Shown here one piece after another: positions 16,987 to 25,852 of a DNA stretch of 64,000 nt; position 1 is the stretch's first letter, and each line of letters starts with the position of its first letter. Source of the DNA: Rhodococcus erythropolis NBRC 15567 (lineage in GTDB: Bacteria > Actinomycetota > Actinomycetes > Mycobacteriales > Mycobacteriaceae). The notes below the pieces were generated by a model. That model saw only the letters and a list, made by a program, of their open reading frames with translations. It searched no databases and had not been told where the DNA came from. The stretch spans positions 122,063 through 186,062 of the forward strand of contig NZ_BCRM01000016.1 of the NCBI RefSeq assembly GCF_001552595.1, in the 5' to 3' direction. Made by a program: the position numbers and the translations under genes.

Positions 16987-19088
16987 CCGTGCGTATCAGT
17001 GAGAAACCCGTGGTAGCGCAAGACGCTGCCGACAAGGTTGATCCAGGGCAGTCCCGTCAAGTACACGCAGGCGTATTCAACCTGCGGCAGATGATCACCG
17101 CGTTGCCGGGGGCCGTACGCAAACTCGATCCACGCCACTTGGCGCGTAACCCGGTCATGTTCGTGGTGTTCGTCGGTTCCGTCATCACCACCGTCATGGC
17201 GATCGCCGATCCCTCGGTGTTCTCATGGGTGATCACCCTGTGGCTCTGGTTCACGGTGATCTTCGCGAACCTCGCCGAATCCGTGGCCGAAGGGCGAGGC
17301 AAGGCTCAGGCGGCCAGCCTGCGCAAGGTCAAGCAGGACACCACAGCACATCGGATCACGATGAGCGGCGCGATCGAATCGGTTTCCGGCACCGAACTGG
17401 TGGTCGGCGACCGGGTGATCGTGGTTGCCGGCGAGGTCATCCCCGGCGACGGCGACGTGGTCGAAGGTATTGCCTCCGTGGACGAATCGGCGATCACCGG
17501 TGAATCCGCCCCGGTAGTCCGTGAATCCGGTGGCGACCGCTGCGCCGTCACCGGTGGTACGACGGTTCTCTCCGACCGGATCGTCGTGGAAATCACCGCA
17601 GCACCGGGCAGTTCGTTCGTGGACCGGATGATCGCGCTCGTCGAAGGCGCCTCGCGTCAGAAGACACCCAACGAGATTGCGCTCAACATCCTGCTCGCGT
17701 CGTTGACGGTCATCTTCCTCCTCGCCGTCGTAGCCATCGGCCCGATGGGCTTGTACGCGGGGCACGAGCAGGATCCGATCAAGCTGATCGCACTCCTCGT
17801 CTGCCTGATCCCGACGACCATCGGAGCGCTACTCTCGGCGATCGGTATCGCGGGCATGGACCGCCTCGTCCAGCGCAACGTTCTCGCGATGTCGGGGCGT
17901 GCCGTGGAAGCTGCGGGCGACATCGACACCCTGTTGATGGACAAGACCGGAACCATCACCTTCGGCAACCGCCGGGCGACCGCGCTCCACCCGGCACCCG
18001 GCGTATCCGCCGACGATCTTGCTGCGGCAGCGCGCTTGTCGAGCCTGGCCGACGGAACTCCCGAGGGACGGAGCATCGTCGAGTTGTGCGCAGCAGAGTT
18101 CTCTCTCGCGGCCGAACCGACGCTCGACGAGGAACGCGCCGAGTTCGTTCCCTTCACGGCACAAACGCGGATGAGCGGACTCGACCACTCCGGACGCCAA
18201 ATCCGAAAGGGTGCAGCAGATGCGGTGATGCACTGGGTCGTCAGTGGCGGTGGACATGCAGAGACCGCGGTGACCGATACCGTGAACGACATCGCCCAAG
18301 CCGGCGGAACACCACTGGTAGTTGCCGTCAAGCACGGTGAGAGCACCTCGATCCTCGGCGTGATCGCGTTGTCCGACGTCGTCAAGCCGGGAATGGCTGA
18401 CAGGTTCGCCGAACTCCGGGCGATGGGTATTCGCACGATCATGATCACCGGCGACAATCCGTTGACTGCGAAGGCGATTGCCGATGAGGCGGGCGTCGAC
18501 GACTTCATGGCGGAGGCCACCCCGGAAGACAAACTGGCCCTGATCCGGAAGGAGCAGGAAGGCGGACGTCTCGTCGCGATGACCGGTGACGGGACCAATG
18601 ATGCGCCCGCCCTTGCCCAGGCGGATGTCGGGGTCGCGATGAACACGGGAACCTCGGCAGCCAAAGAGGCCGGGAACATGGTCGATCTCGATTCCGATCC
18701 CACCAAGTTGATCGAGGTAGTGGAAATCGGCAAGCAATTGCTGATCACCCGCGGCGCCTTGACCACATTCTCGTTGGCGAACGACTTGGCGAAATACTTC
18801 GCAATCCTGCCGGCATTGTTCAGCGGCATCTACCCGCAGCTGGACGCGTTGAACATCATGCGGCTCGCCACCCCCGAATCGGCGATCGTCTCGGCCGTGA
18901 TCTTCAACGCCTTGGTGATCATCGGGTTGATTCCGTTGGCGCTCAAGGGTGTTCGATACCGACCGTCGACAGCATCGCAGTTGCTCGGACGTAACCTGCT
19001 CGTCTACGGTCTCGGCGGTGTGATCACACCGTTCGTCGGTATCTGGTTGATCGATCTCGTCGTGCGTTTGATTCCTGGAATTGGGTGA
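16983..19088 (+). CDS. kdpB: K+-transporting P-type ATPase subunit B
   Basis: KdpB is the catalytic P-type ATPase subunit. The 701-residue protein has the phosphorylation motif DKTGT (Asp320), the actuator loop TGESAPV and the hinge [19 protein letters not shown], with about seven membrane helices. The correct start is ATG 16983, overlapping the kdpA stop as ATGA; the frame extends upstream but that part is shadow. The next gene, kdpC, begins six bases after its stop. Confidence 0.98.
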   Translation: MTVRISEKPVVAQDAADKVDPGQSRQVHAGVFNLRQMITALPGAVRKLDPRHLARNPVMFVVFVGSVITTVMAIADPSVFSWVITLWLWFTVIFANLAESVAEGRGKAQAASLRKVKQDTTAHRITMSGAIESVSGTELVVGDRVIVVAGEVIPGDGDVVEGIASVDESAITGESAPVVRESGGDRCAVTGGTTVLSDRIVVEITAAPGSSFVDRMIALVEGASRQKTPNEIALNILLASLTVIFLLAVVAIGPMGLYAGHEQDPIKLIALLVCLIPTTIGALLSAIGIAGMDRLVQRNVLAMSGRAVEAAGDIDTLLMDKTGTITFGNRRATALHPAPGVSADDLAAAARLSSLADGTPEGRSIVELCAAEFSLAAEPTLDEERAEFVPFTAQTRMSGLDHSGRQIRKGAADAVMHWVVSGGGHAETAVTDTVNDIAQAGGTPLVVAVKHGESTSILGVIALSDVVKPGMADRFAELRAMGIRTIMITGDNPLTAKAIADEAGVDDFMAEATPEDKLALIRKEQEGGRLVAMTGDGTNDAPALAQADVGVAMNTGTSAAKEAGNMVDLDSDPTKLIEVVEIGKQLLITRGALTTFSLANDLAKYFAILPALFSGIYPQLDALNIMRLATPESAIVSAVIFNALVIIGLIPLALKGVRYRPSTASQLLGRNLLVYGLGGVITPFVGIWLIDLVVRLIPGIG

Positions 19089-19094
19089 CCTGAC

Positions 19095-19745
19095 ATGCGT
19101 TTCACTATCGGTTTTGCCAAACAGGTATGGGCGGGTTTGCTCGTATTACTTGCACTCACGGTCGTTCTCGGTGTGATCTATCCCGCCGCGGTGTGGGGGG
19201 TCAGCCGGATCAGCTCCGGATCTGCCGAAGGCTCACCGGTCACTGATGCCGCCGGTTGCGTGGTCGGCAGTGCCTGGGTGGGTGTTGATCCGCAGGTTGC
19301 CGAAGGGCAGCAGGACCCGTTCTTCCACAACCGCGTTGTCGGATCCGTTTCGGACGAGGATCCTTTTGCCACCGGTGATCCCGCTGCGGCACTGCCGTCC
19401 AACCAGGGGCCGAGCAGCGAGATTCTGGCCGGATTCATCATCGAGCGCCGGGCAGCCATCGCGGCACGTGAGGGCGTCGACCCGGCATCGGTTCCCGTCG
19501 ACGCAGTCACCGGTTCGGGCTCGGGTATCGATCCCCACATCAGTCCGGCGTACGCCGAGCTGCAGGTCGCGAGGGTGGCGGCGAACAACGGCATCTCGGA
19601 AGACCAGGTGCGGGACTTGGTGGCTGAGCACACCGACGGTCGGCAACTCGGATTTCTCGGAGCCGAGCGAGTCAACGTCCTGGAATTGAACCTGGCACTC
19701 GGATTGACGGCACCTACGTGTGCTGCGCCGACGACTGGTGGATGA
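19095..19745 (+). CDS. kdpC: K+-transporting ATPase subunit C
   Basis: KdpC is the single-helix accessory subunit that stabilises nucleotide binding by KdpB. The 216-residue protein has one N-terminal membrane segment (about 10-32) and the conserved NQGPSSEIL, ASVPVDAVTGSGSGIDPHISPAYAELQVARVA (in parts) and LNLAL features. It is slightly longer than the E. coli protein. It is part of the continuous kdp operon. Confidence 0.96.
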   Translation: MRFTIGFAKQVWAGLLVLLALTVVLGVIYPAAVWGVSRISSGSAEGSPVTDAAGCVVGSAWVGVDPQVAEGQQDPFFHNRVVGSVSDEDPFATGDPAAALPSNQGPSSEILAGFIIERRAAIAAREGVDPASVPVDAVTGSGSGIDPHISPAYAELQVARVAANNGISEDQVRDLVAEHTDGRQLGFLGAERVNVLELNLALGLTAPTCAAPTTGG

Positions 19746-19752
19746 TTGTCAC

Positions 19753-22293
19753 GTGAGTTCTTCGGAGAAGGTCGGTCAATCTTTCGGTAGGGCACGCAAA
19801 CGTGGTGAATTGCGTATCTACCTCGGCGCTGCCCCCGGCGTCGGAAAGACCTTCGCGATGCTCGGTGAGGCTCATCGACGTCGAGATCGTGGCTGTGACG
19901 TGGTCGCGGCCGTTGTGGAGACACACGGCCGCGCCCGCACGGCGGCGCAGATCGGTGACCTCGAGATCATTCCGCCGAAGCTGGTGGACTATCGCGGAAC
20001 ACGGATGCCGGAACTGGACGTCGAGGCGGTGTTGGCTCGGCGGCCGGCCCTTGTCCTCGTGGACGAGTTGGCACACACCAACACGCCGGGGAGTGAGAAT
20101 CACAAGCGCTGGCAGGACGTACAGGAACTGCTCGAAGCCGGGATCGACGTCCTGTCCACGGTCAACGTGCAACACCTCGAAAGCCTCAACGACGTTGTCG
20201 CGCACATCACCGGCGTGGTTCAGCAGGAGACGGTTCCGGACGCGATAGTGCGTAGTGCGGCGCAGGTCGAGTTGGTCGACATCACTCCGGAGGCGCTGCG
20301 CCGCAGACTTTCTCACGGAAACGTGTATTCGCCGGAGCGTGTCGATGCGGCATTGGGTAACTACTTCAGACGCGGAAACCTCACGGCGCTACGCGAACTG
20401 GCTCTGCTGTGGGTGGCCGATCAGGTGGACGCCGCCCTGGCGAAGTACCGGGCCGAGAACAAGATCACCGATACCTGGGAGGCGCGCGAGCGTGTCGTCG
20501 TTGCCGTGACCGGGGGACCGGAGTCGGAAACGCTGGTACGACGCGCATCCCGTATCGCGTCGAAATCGAGTGCCGAGCTGATGGTGGTCCACGTCGTGCG
20601 CGGTGACGGACTCACCGGCGTCTCGGCTCCGGAGATGGGCAAGGTGCGCGCGTTGGCCGTCGGGGTCGGCGCCACGCTTCACACCGTTGTCGGTGACGAC
20701 GTACCGTCGACGCTTCTCGAATTCGCCCGCGAGGAGAACGCCACACAGTTGGTTCTGGGAACGTCTCGACGTTCTCGGCTGGCGCGCATCCTCGACGAGG
20801 GGATCGGCGCCGCGGTGGTTCAGCAGTCCGGCGGCATCGACGTTCACATGGTCACCCATGAGGAAACGACTGTCCGTCGGCGGATCTCGCTGTTCGGCCG
20901 ATCCGAGTACCGCTTGCTGTCGTGGATTGCGGCAGTGGTGGTTCCGACGGCCGCAGCCGGACTCATGGGTCTGATCGACCGGATCTCCGGCGTGCAGGGT
21001 GAAAACGCGTTGTTCTTCGTGGTGGTGGTTCTGGTCGCGCTGCTCGGTGGTGTCGGGCCGGCAATGCTGTCTGCTCTGCTATCGGGACTGCTGCTCAATT
21101 ACTTCTTCACCGACCCCAGGTACAGCTTCACGATCGCCGAACCCGACAACTTCATCACGACGGTGGTGCTGCTGATAGTGGCTGTGGCAGTGGCCGTTCT
21201 GGTGGACGCTGCCGCCAAAAAGGCTCGGGAAGCGAAGCGTGCTTCGGAGGAAGCGGAACTTCTGACACTGTTTGCGGGGTCGGTTCTCCGCGGTGCTGAC
21301 CTGTCCACGCTGCTCGAGAAAGCTCGTGAAATCTACCGTCAACGTGGGGTTTCGGTGGTGCATCATGAGGATGGCGTAGTCGCGGCCGTGGGTGCAGAAC
21401 CGCCGGCACGTGAAGCTGATGCGGATTCCGTATGCGAGGTGAACGACGGCGAATACGCACTGATGCTGTCGGGGCCGGAGTTGAGTGCGCGTGATCGTCG
21501 GGTGTTGACCGTTGTCGCGCACCAGGCGGTCGGCATGATCCGTCAGGACAAGCTCACGGTCGAAGCGAGCAAGGCGGCTGCATTGACCGAGGCTGATCAA
21601 CTGCGCCGAGCATTGCTTTCGGCTGTGAGCCATGACCTTCGGACACCGCTCGCCGGCGTGAAGGCTGCTGTGTCGAGCTTGCGCAGCGACGACATCGAGT
21701 TCTCACCTGAGGACACGGCAGAACTACTGGCCACCATCGAGGAGTCTGCGGATCAGTTGACCGCGCTGGTCGGCAACCTTCTTGATTCGTCCAGACTGGC
21801 TGCGGGAGTGGTCAAGCCGACGTTGCGGGCGGTGTACCTCGACGAAGTTGTTCACCGGGCGTTGCTGGGATTAGGCATCGGCGGCCGGTCGGACTCCCGG
21901 TCTCACAGTGTGATCGTCGACGTGGGTACTGTTGCCGTGCAGGCCGATCAGGGTTTGCTCGAGAGAGTGATCGCCAACCTCGTCGACAACGCATTGCGGT
22001 ACGGCGGCACAACACCGGTGCGAGTGGGAGCAGCACGCGTCGGAGACCGCACCGTCATCACCGTCGCAGATACCGGCCCCGGTGTACCCCGTGGTGAAGC
22101 CGAATCGATGTTCGAGCCGTTTCAGCGAATGGGGGATCGCGACAACACGGGCGGCGTCGGACTCGGGTTGTCCGTGGTGCGCGGATTTGTCGACGCGATG
22201 GGCGGAACGGTCAGTGCCACCGACACTCCGGGCGGTGGGTTGACGATGATGGTCGAACTGGCCGGTGCAGGAACGAATGGAAGCGAGTCATGA
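19753..22293 (+). CDS. kdpD: Potassium sensor histidine kinase KdpD
   Basis: KdpD senses potassium limitation and phosphorylates KdpE. The 846-residue protein has the KdpD N-terminal domain (about 18-225) with Walker A GAAPGVGKT, and a universal-stress-type domain (about 240-370). Four membrane helices follow (about 390-490), then a GAF-like region, HisKA with H-box SHDLRTP (His627) and an HATPase domain (LVDNALRYGG, DTGPGVP, GVGLGLSVV). I chose GTG 19753, eight bases after the kdpC stop, rather than the frame opening inside kdpC. The N-terminal domain in relatives binds c-di-AMP (established for some firmicutes only). Confidence 0.96.
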   Translation: MSSSEKVGQSFGRARKRGELRIYLGAAPGVGKTFAMLGEAHRRRDRGCDVVAAVVETHGRARTAAQIGDLEIIPPKLVDYRGTRMPELDVEAVLARRPALVLVDELAHTNTPGSENHKRWQDVQELLEAGIDVLSTVNVQHLESLNDVVAHITGVVQQETVPDAIVRSAAQVELVDITPEALRRRLSHGNVYSPERVDAALGNYFRRGNLTALRELALLWVADQVDAALAKYRAENKITDTWEARERVVVAVTGGPESETLVRRASRIASKSSAELMVVHVVRGDGLTGVSAPEMGKVRALAVGVGATLHTVVGDDVPSTLLEFAREENATQLVLGTSRRSRLARILDEGIGAAVVQQSGGIDVHMVTHEETTVRRRISLFGRSEYRLLSWIAAVVVPTAAAGLMGLIDRISGVQGENALFFVVVVLVALLGGVGPAMLSALLSGLLLNYFFTDPRYSFTIAEPDNFITTVVLLIVAVAVAVLVDAAAKKAREAKRASEEAELLTLFAGSVLRGADLSTLLEKAREIYRQRGVSVVHHEDGVVAAVGAEPPAREADADSVCEVNDGEYALMLSGPELSARDRRVLTVVAHQAVGMIRQDKLTVEASKAAALTEADQLRRALLSAVSHDLRTPLAGVKAAVSSLRSDDIEFSPEDTAELLATIEESADQLTALVGNLLDSSRLAAGVVKPTLRAVYLDEVVHRALLGLGIGGRSDSRSHSVIVDVGTVAVQADQGLLERVIANLVDNALRYGGTTPVRVGAARVGDRTVITVADTGPGVPRGEAESMFEPFQRMGDRDNTGGVGLGLSVVRGFVDAMGGTVSATDTPGGGLTMMVELAGAGTNGSES

Positions 22294-22970
22294 GCCGGAT
22301 ACTGGTTGTCGACGACGAACCGCAGATCTTGCGGGCACTACGCATCAACCTCACTGTGCGTGGATATGACGTGGTGACGGCGTCCACCGGAGCAGGGGCC
22401 TTGCGCGCTGCAGCGGAACGGCCGCCGGACGTGGTGATTCTCGATCTCGGACTGCCGGACATGGACGGCACCGAAGTACTTGCAGGCCTGCGTGGCTGGT
22501 GCACGGCGCCGGTCATCGTGCTGTCGGCGCGCACCGACTCCGCGGACAAGGTCGAGGCCCTCGATGCCGGTGCCGACGATTACGTCACCAAGCCCTTCGG
22601 GATGGACGAGTTTCTGGCCCGCGTGCGCGCAGCGGCGAGGCGTGGAACCTCGGCGGCCGACACCTCGGAACCGTCGGTCGAGACCGCGTCGTTCACGGTG
22701 GACTTGGCTGCCAAAACGGTGAGTCGGCGCGGTGAACAGGTGCACCTGACTCCGACCGAGTGGGGCATGCTCGAGATGCTTGTGCGCAACCGCGGAAAGC
22801 TGGTCGGGCAGAAGGAATTGCTTCGGGAGGTGTGGGGACCGGCTTACGACACCGAGACTCACTATCTGCGTGTCTACCTGGCTCAACTTCGTCGCAAGCT
22901 CGAGGACGACCCGGCCAACCCCAAGCATCTGATCACCGAGGCGGGGATGGGTTATCGATTCGTGGTGTGA
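22290..22970 (+). CDS. kdpE: Response regulator KdpE
   Basis: KdpE activates kdpFABC when phosphorylated by KdpD. The 226-residue protein has a receiver domain with the acidic pair DDE near residue 8, Asp52 as phospho-acceptor in ILDLGLPDMDG, Ser/Lys in VLSAR and YVTKPFG, then an OmpR/PhoB winged helix (about 130-225, LTPTEWGMLEMLVRNRGKL). It overlaps the kdpD stop as ATGA and closes the operon. Confidence 0.97.
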   Translation: MSRILVVDDEPQILRALRINLTVRGYDVVTASTGAGALRAAAERPPDVVILDLGLPDMDGTEVLAGLRGWCTAPVIVLSARTDSADKVEALDAGADDYVTKPFGMDEFLARVRAAARRGTSAADTSEPSVETASFTVDLAAKTVSRRGEQVHLTPTEWGMLEMLVRNRGKLVGQKELLREVWGPAYDTETHYLRVYLAQLRRKLEDDPANPKHLITEAGMGYRFVV

Positions 22971-22994
22971 GAAACCAGGTGTGAGAAACCAGGT
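22967..22994. repeat. 14-bp tandem duplication after kdpE
   Basis: The unit GTGAGAAACCAGGT occurs twice in tandem (22967-22980, 22981-22994). The first copy contains the kdpE stop codon, and the second abuts the stop of the convergent oxidoreductase. It looks like a replication-slippage duplication in the short convergent gap. Confidence 0.85.
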
Positions 22995-23974
22995 CAGATC
23001 ATCACCACCAATTTGCCACGAGCCGTACCGGCTTCCATCTTGGCATGCGCTTGCGCGATGTCCTCGAATGCGAACACCTCGTCGATCGGTACCACCGCCT
23101 CGCCTGACGCGACAGCGGAGAGGAAGTCTTGCAGTACGTCGGCAGGCAGGTCGGACGCGTCCCCGCCGTACGAGGTCAATCGCACTCCGCGTGGAATGTA
23201 GTCGATCGGATAGAAGTCCTTGACTGTCCACTCGTTGGACAACATGCCCGTGAAACACACGGTCCCGTGAACGCGAGTGGCGCGCAACGTGTCGGGAAGT
23301 GTTGGTGTTCCGACTAATTCGAGAGCCAGATCAACACCGTCCGGGAAAATGTCTCGCACCTGGCCTGCCACGGCACCGTCGTCGAGGACAACGTGGTCGA
23401 CCCCGATCGCGGTCAACGATGACGTCTTGCTCGCATCGCGGGTGGTCGCAAGGACCGTGAGCCCCCACTGCTTCGCCAGGACTGCGGTTGCCATGCCGAC
23501 CGAGGAGGTTCCGCCTCGAATCAGTAGGGATTGACCGGATTTCGCATCCAGTCCCACCGTCAGCGAGCCGTACGACGTCTGCAGCATCTCGGGAACAGCT
23601 CCCACTGTCGACCAGTCCAGTTTGCTGGAGAAGGGAACGACCTGGCTGACGGGAACGCACGTGTACTCGGCATATCCGCCGTCGAAGACCCGACCCATCC
23701 CGCCCATCATGGCGGCGACCTGCTGCCCTTCGGTCAACTCCCCGCCGGGGCAGTTCACCACTTCGCCGACGGCCTCGATGCCCAGCACCCTCGGGAACGT
23801 CACGCCTTCGGCGAGGCCGAGCCTGGTGTGCAGTTCGGATCGATTGAGGCCGAAGGCCTTCACGCGGACCAGTACCCAGCCGGTGGTAGGCGCCGGTATG
23901 GGAATCTCCTTGATCGTCAATGCTTCTGGCGGGCCGGGGGCGTCGAGCACGATTGCGCGCATTGTGTCGGTCAT
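22994..23974 (-). CDS. Zinc-less NADPH:quinone oxidoreductase-like MDR protein
   Basis: A 326-residue medium-chain dehydrogenase/reductase of the quinone-reductase class. It has the GroES-like N-terminal domain (FGLNRSELHTRLG, LGIEAVGEV) and a Rossmann fold with RGGTSSVGMATAVLAKQWG, and lacks the zinc-binding cysteines of alcohol dehydrogenases. The start is ATG 23974 behind AAGGAG; the longer frame reads through the MarR gene. It overlaps the upstream marR by four bases, so it is probably repressed by that regulator and induced by quinones or other electrophiles (inference). Confidence 0.92.
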   Translation of the reverse strand: MTDTMRAIVLDAPGPPEALTIKEIPIPAPTTGWVLVRVKAFGLNRSELHTRLGLAEGVTFPRVLGIEAVGEVVNCPGGELTEGQQVAAMMGGMGRVFDGGYAEYTCVPVSQVVPFSSKLDWSTVGAVPEMLQTSYGSLTVGLDAKSGQSLLIRGGTSSVGMATAVLAKQWGLTVLATTRDASKTSSLTAIGVDHVVLDDGAVAGQVRDIFPDGVDLALELVGTPTLPDTLRATRVHGTVCFTGMLSNEWTVKDFYPIDYIPRGVRLTSYGGDASDLPADVLQDFLSAVASGEAVVPIDEVFAFEDIAQAHAKMEAGTARGKLVVMI

Positions 23975-24432
23975 GCTTTCTCCTTGGTGATGAGTGTCAG
24001 TCGACGGTTGGCTTCGCGCAGCGTGGCCAGTGTGGCGCCGAACCGATCGAGAGCCTCGGGCGTCAGCACGGAACCGAGACGGCGTGCCAGTTCGTCGTCG
24101 AACGTGGACTTCGCCCGCTGCAAGAGGCCAATGCCGTCGGGGGTCAACGCGATGAGTGAGGATCGTTTGTCGGCGGGATTGGATTGTCGACGGCAGTGCC
24201 CCGAGGACTCGATCCGATCTACCAATTTGCTCGTGCCACCGACGGTGATCGCGAGGGCTTCGGCAATGTCGAAGACCCGACAGGAACCTAGCCTGTCGAT
24301 GATCTGCATCGGCTCGAATCGACTCAGTGGCAGGTCGTGCTCGATTCGTAGTCGCTGGTCGACGGCCGTCCACAGTTCGGTTTCGAAGCGGACGAGGTTG
24401 TCGAAGTGACCGCTCAGGTCCGACCCCGTCAT
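23971..24432 (-). CDS. MarR-family regulator of the quinone oxidoreductase
   Basis: A 153-residue winged-helix regulator. The DNA-binding part covers about residues 45-105 (SRFEPMQIIDRL, FDIAEALAITVGGTSKLVDRIE, then a wing with NPADKRSSLIALT), with dimerisation helices at both ends. It shares a start/stop overlap with the oxidoreductase gene behind it. Two ATTCC-RT-GGAAT palindromes lie just upstream and are its likely operators. Confidence 0.92.
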   Translation of the reverse strand: MTGSDLSGHFDNLVRFETELWTAVDQRLRIEHDLPLSRFEPMQIIDRLGSCRVFDIAEALAITVGGTSKLVDRIESSGHCRRQSNPADKRSSLIALTPDGIGLLQRAKSTFDDELARRLGSVLTPEALDRFGATLATLREANRRLTLITKEKA

Positions 24433-24455
24433 GAGCAGACCCCGAACCGATATGC

Positions 24456-24511
24456 ATTCCGTGGAATCATTCTTTCACCGTACGCCCGATTCGTGATCAA
24501 TTCCATGGAAT
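24456..24511. promoter_or_regulatory. Two ATTCCRTGGAAT palindromes, probable MarR operators
   Basis: Copy 1 is ATTCCGTGGAAT at 24456-24467 (one central mismatch). Copy 2 is ATTCCATGGAAT at 24500-24511 (perfect). Both are followed by C, and their centres are 44 bases apart, about four helical turns. They lie between the marR start and dinB, so they could affect both promoters. Confidence 0.7.
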
Positions 24512-24547
24512 CTATTTGCGGCCTTTCGTTGTGTCGGTGGCGCATGG

Positions 24548-24559
24548 GAACATATGTTC
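24548..24559. promoter_or_regulatory. SOS (LexA) box at dinB
   Basis: GAAC-ATAT-GTTC, flanked by GG and G, matches the core of the actinobacterial LexA box (TCGAAC-N4-GTTCGA). It covers the ATG at 24554, so LexA binding would sit at the transcription or translation start. Damage induction of dinB is inference from this site. Confidence 0.6.
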
Positions 24560-25852
24560 GTGTCGCATGAACCGCTGGATCGAGAAACGCCAGGTAATCA
24601 CCCTGGCGGTGCTCGTTCTGGCGGTAATCATTCTGGGGGTAGTCGACCTACGGGTGACGCAACGATCCTCCATGCGGACCTCGATTCGTTCTACGCATCG
24701 GTCGAGCAACGTGACGACCCGACTCTGGCGGGCAGGCCGGTCATCGTCGGTGGTGGCGTGGTCCTGGCGGCAAGCTACGAGGCCAAGGCGTTCGGGGTTC
24801 GAACTGCGATGAGTGGTGGTCAGGCTCGATCACTGTGTCCCCAGGCGATCGTCGTTCCCCCGCGAATGTCGGCGTACTCGCAGGCGAGCAAAGACGTGTT
24901 CGACGTCTTTCACGACACGTCGCCGCTGGTCGAAGGAATCTCCATAGACGAGGCCTTTCTCGAGGTCGGCGGGCTCGCCAAAATCGTGGGAAACCCGCTG
25001 CAGATCGGGGCCAACCTCAGGCGCGACGTGGCCGAGCAGGTCGGACTCCCGATCACGGTCGGGATCGCACGCACCAAGTTCCTGGCCAAGGTCGCGAGTG
25101 CATTCGCGAAACCCGACGGATTGCTGCGAGTGCCGCCGGAGGGCGAGACCGAATTCCTGCATCCGTTGCCGGTCGAGAAGCTGTGGGGCGTCGGCAAGAT
25201 CACGGCCCAGAAGTTGCGAAACTTCGACATCGTGACGGTGGGTGACATCGCTCGGCACGACGAATCCTCGATCGTCTCGATTCTCGGGGGCGGCGCCGGT
25301 CGCCATCTCTACGCGCTCTCGCACAATCGAGATCCGCGCCCCGTCCGCGCCTATCGTGGCCGCAGTTCGATGGGTGCTCAGCATGCGCTTGGTCGCGGAT
25401 CCCATTCCCGCGCAGAACTCGATGCGTCGTTGATGTCCCTTGTCGACCGTGTCAGTCGACGCATGCGTTCGGCGCAGCGGACGGGGCGCACGGTCACGCT
25501 CCGGCTTCGCTTCGCGGATTTCACGCGGGCAACTCGATCTCACACACTGCGCCGGTCCACCGCCGACACAGTGGAATTGCTGAACGCCTCGATGGTGCTG
25601 CTGGACGAAGCGATACCGATGATCGCGGACAAGGGCATCACGTTAATCGGTGTCGCTGTCTCCAACCTGGATCGGGACGGCGCCGAACAACTCGAATTGC
25701 CCTTCGACGGTCCAGGATTCGCGGGTCCGGACACTGCCGCCCTCGACTCGGCGATGGACAGCGTCCGGAAGAAGTTCGGCTCGGCGGCTCTCACGAGGGG
25801 AGTGCTCCTGGGACGCGATCCGGACCTGTCGGTGCCGCTACTGCCGGACTAG
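24554..25852 (+). CDS. dinB: DNA polymerase IV (Y-family)
   Basis: A translesion polymerase. The core starts at ILHADLDSFYASVEQRDDP (catalytic Asp, steric-gate region Phe/Tyr) and continues to SIDEAFLEVGG (catalytic Asp-Glu), thumb helix-hairpin-helix (VEKLWGVGKITAQKLRNFDI) and a little-finger domain. A beta-clamp motif EQLELPF lies near the C-terminus. The 432 residues include a non-conserved Gly/Asn/Pro-rich N-terminal stretch of about 35 residues encoded by degenerate repeats. A SOS box covers the ATG, so the transcript may be leaderless or the true start may be GTG 24560. It is convergent with the next gene; the two stops share CTAG. Confidence 0.92.
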   Translation: MFVSHEPLDRETPGNHPGGARSGGNHSGGSRPTGDATILHADLDSFYASVEQRDDPTLAGRPVIVGGGVVLAASYEAKAFGVRTAMSGGQARSLCPQAIVVPPRMSAYSQASKDVFDVFHDTSPLVEGISIDEAFLEVGGLAKIVGNPLQIGANLRRDVAEQVGLPITVGIARTKFLAKVASAFAKPDGLLRVPPEGETEFLHPLPVEKLWGVGKITAQKLRNFDIVTVGDIARHDESSIVSILGGGAGRHLYALSHNRDPRPVRAYRGRSSMGAQHALGRGSHSRAELDASLMSLVDRVSRRMRSAQRTGRTVTLRLRFADFTRATRSHTLRRSTADTVELLNASMVLLDEAIPMIADKGITLIGVAVSNLDRDGAEQLELPFDGPGFAGPDTAALDSAMDSVRKKFGSAALTRGVLLGRDPDLSVPLLPD

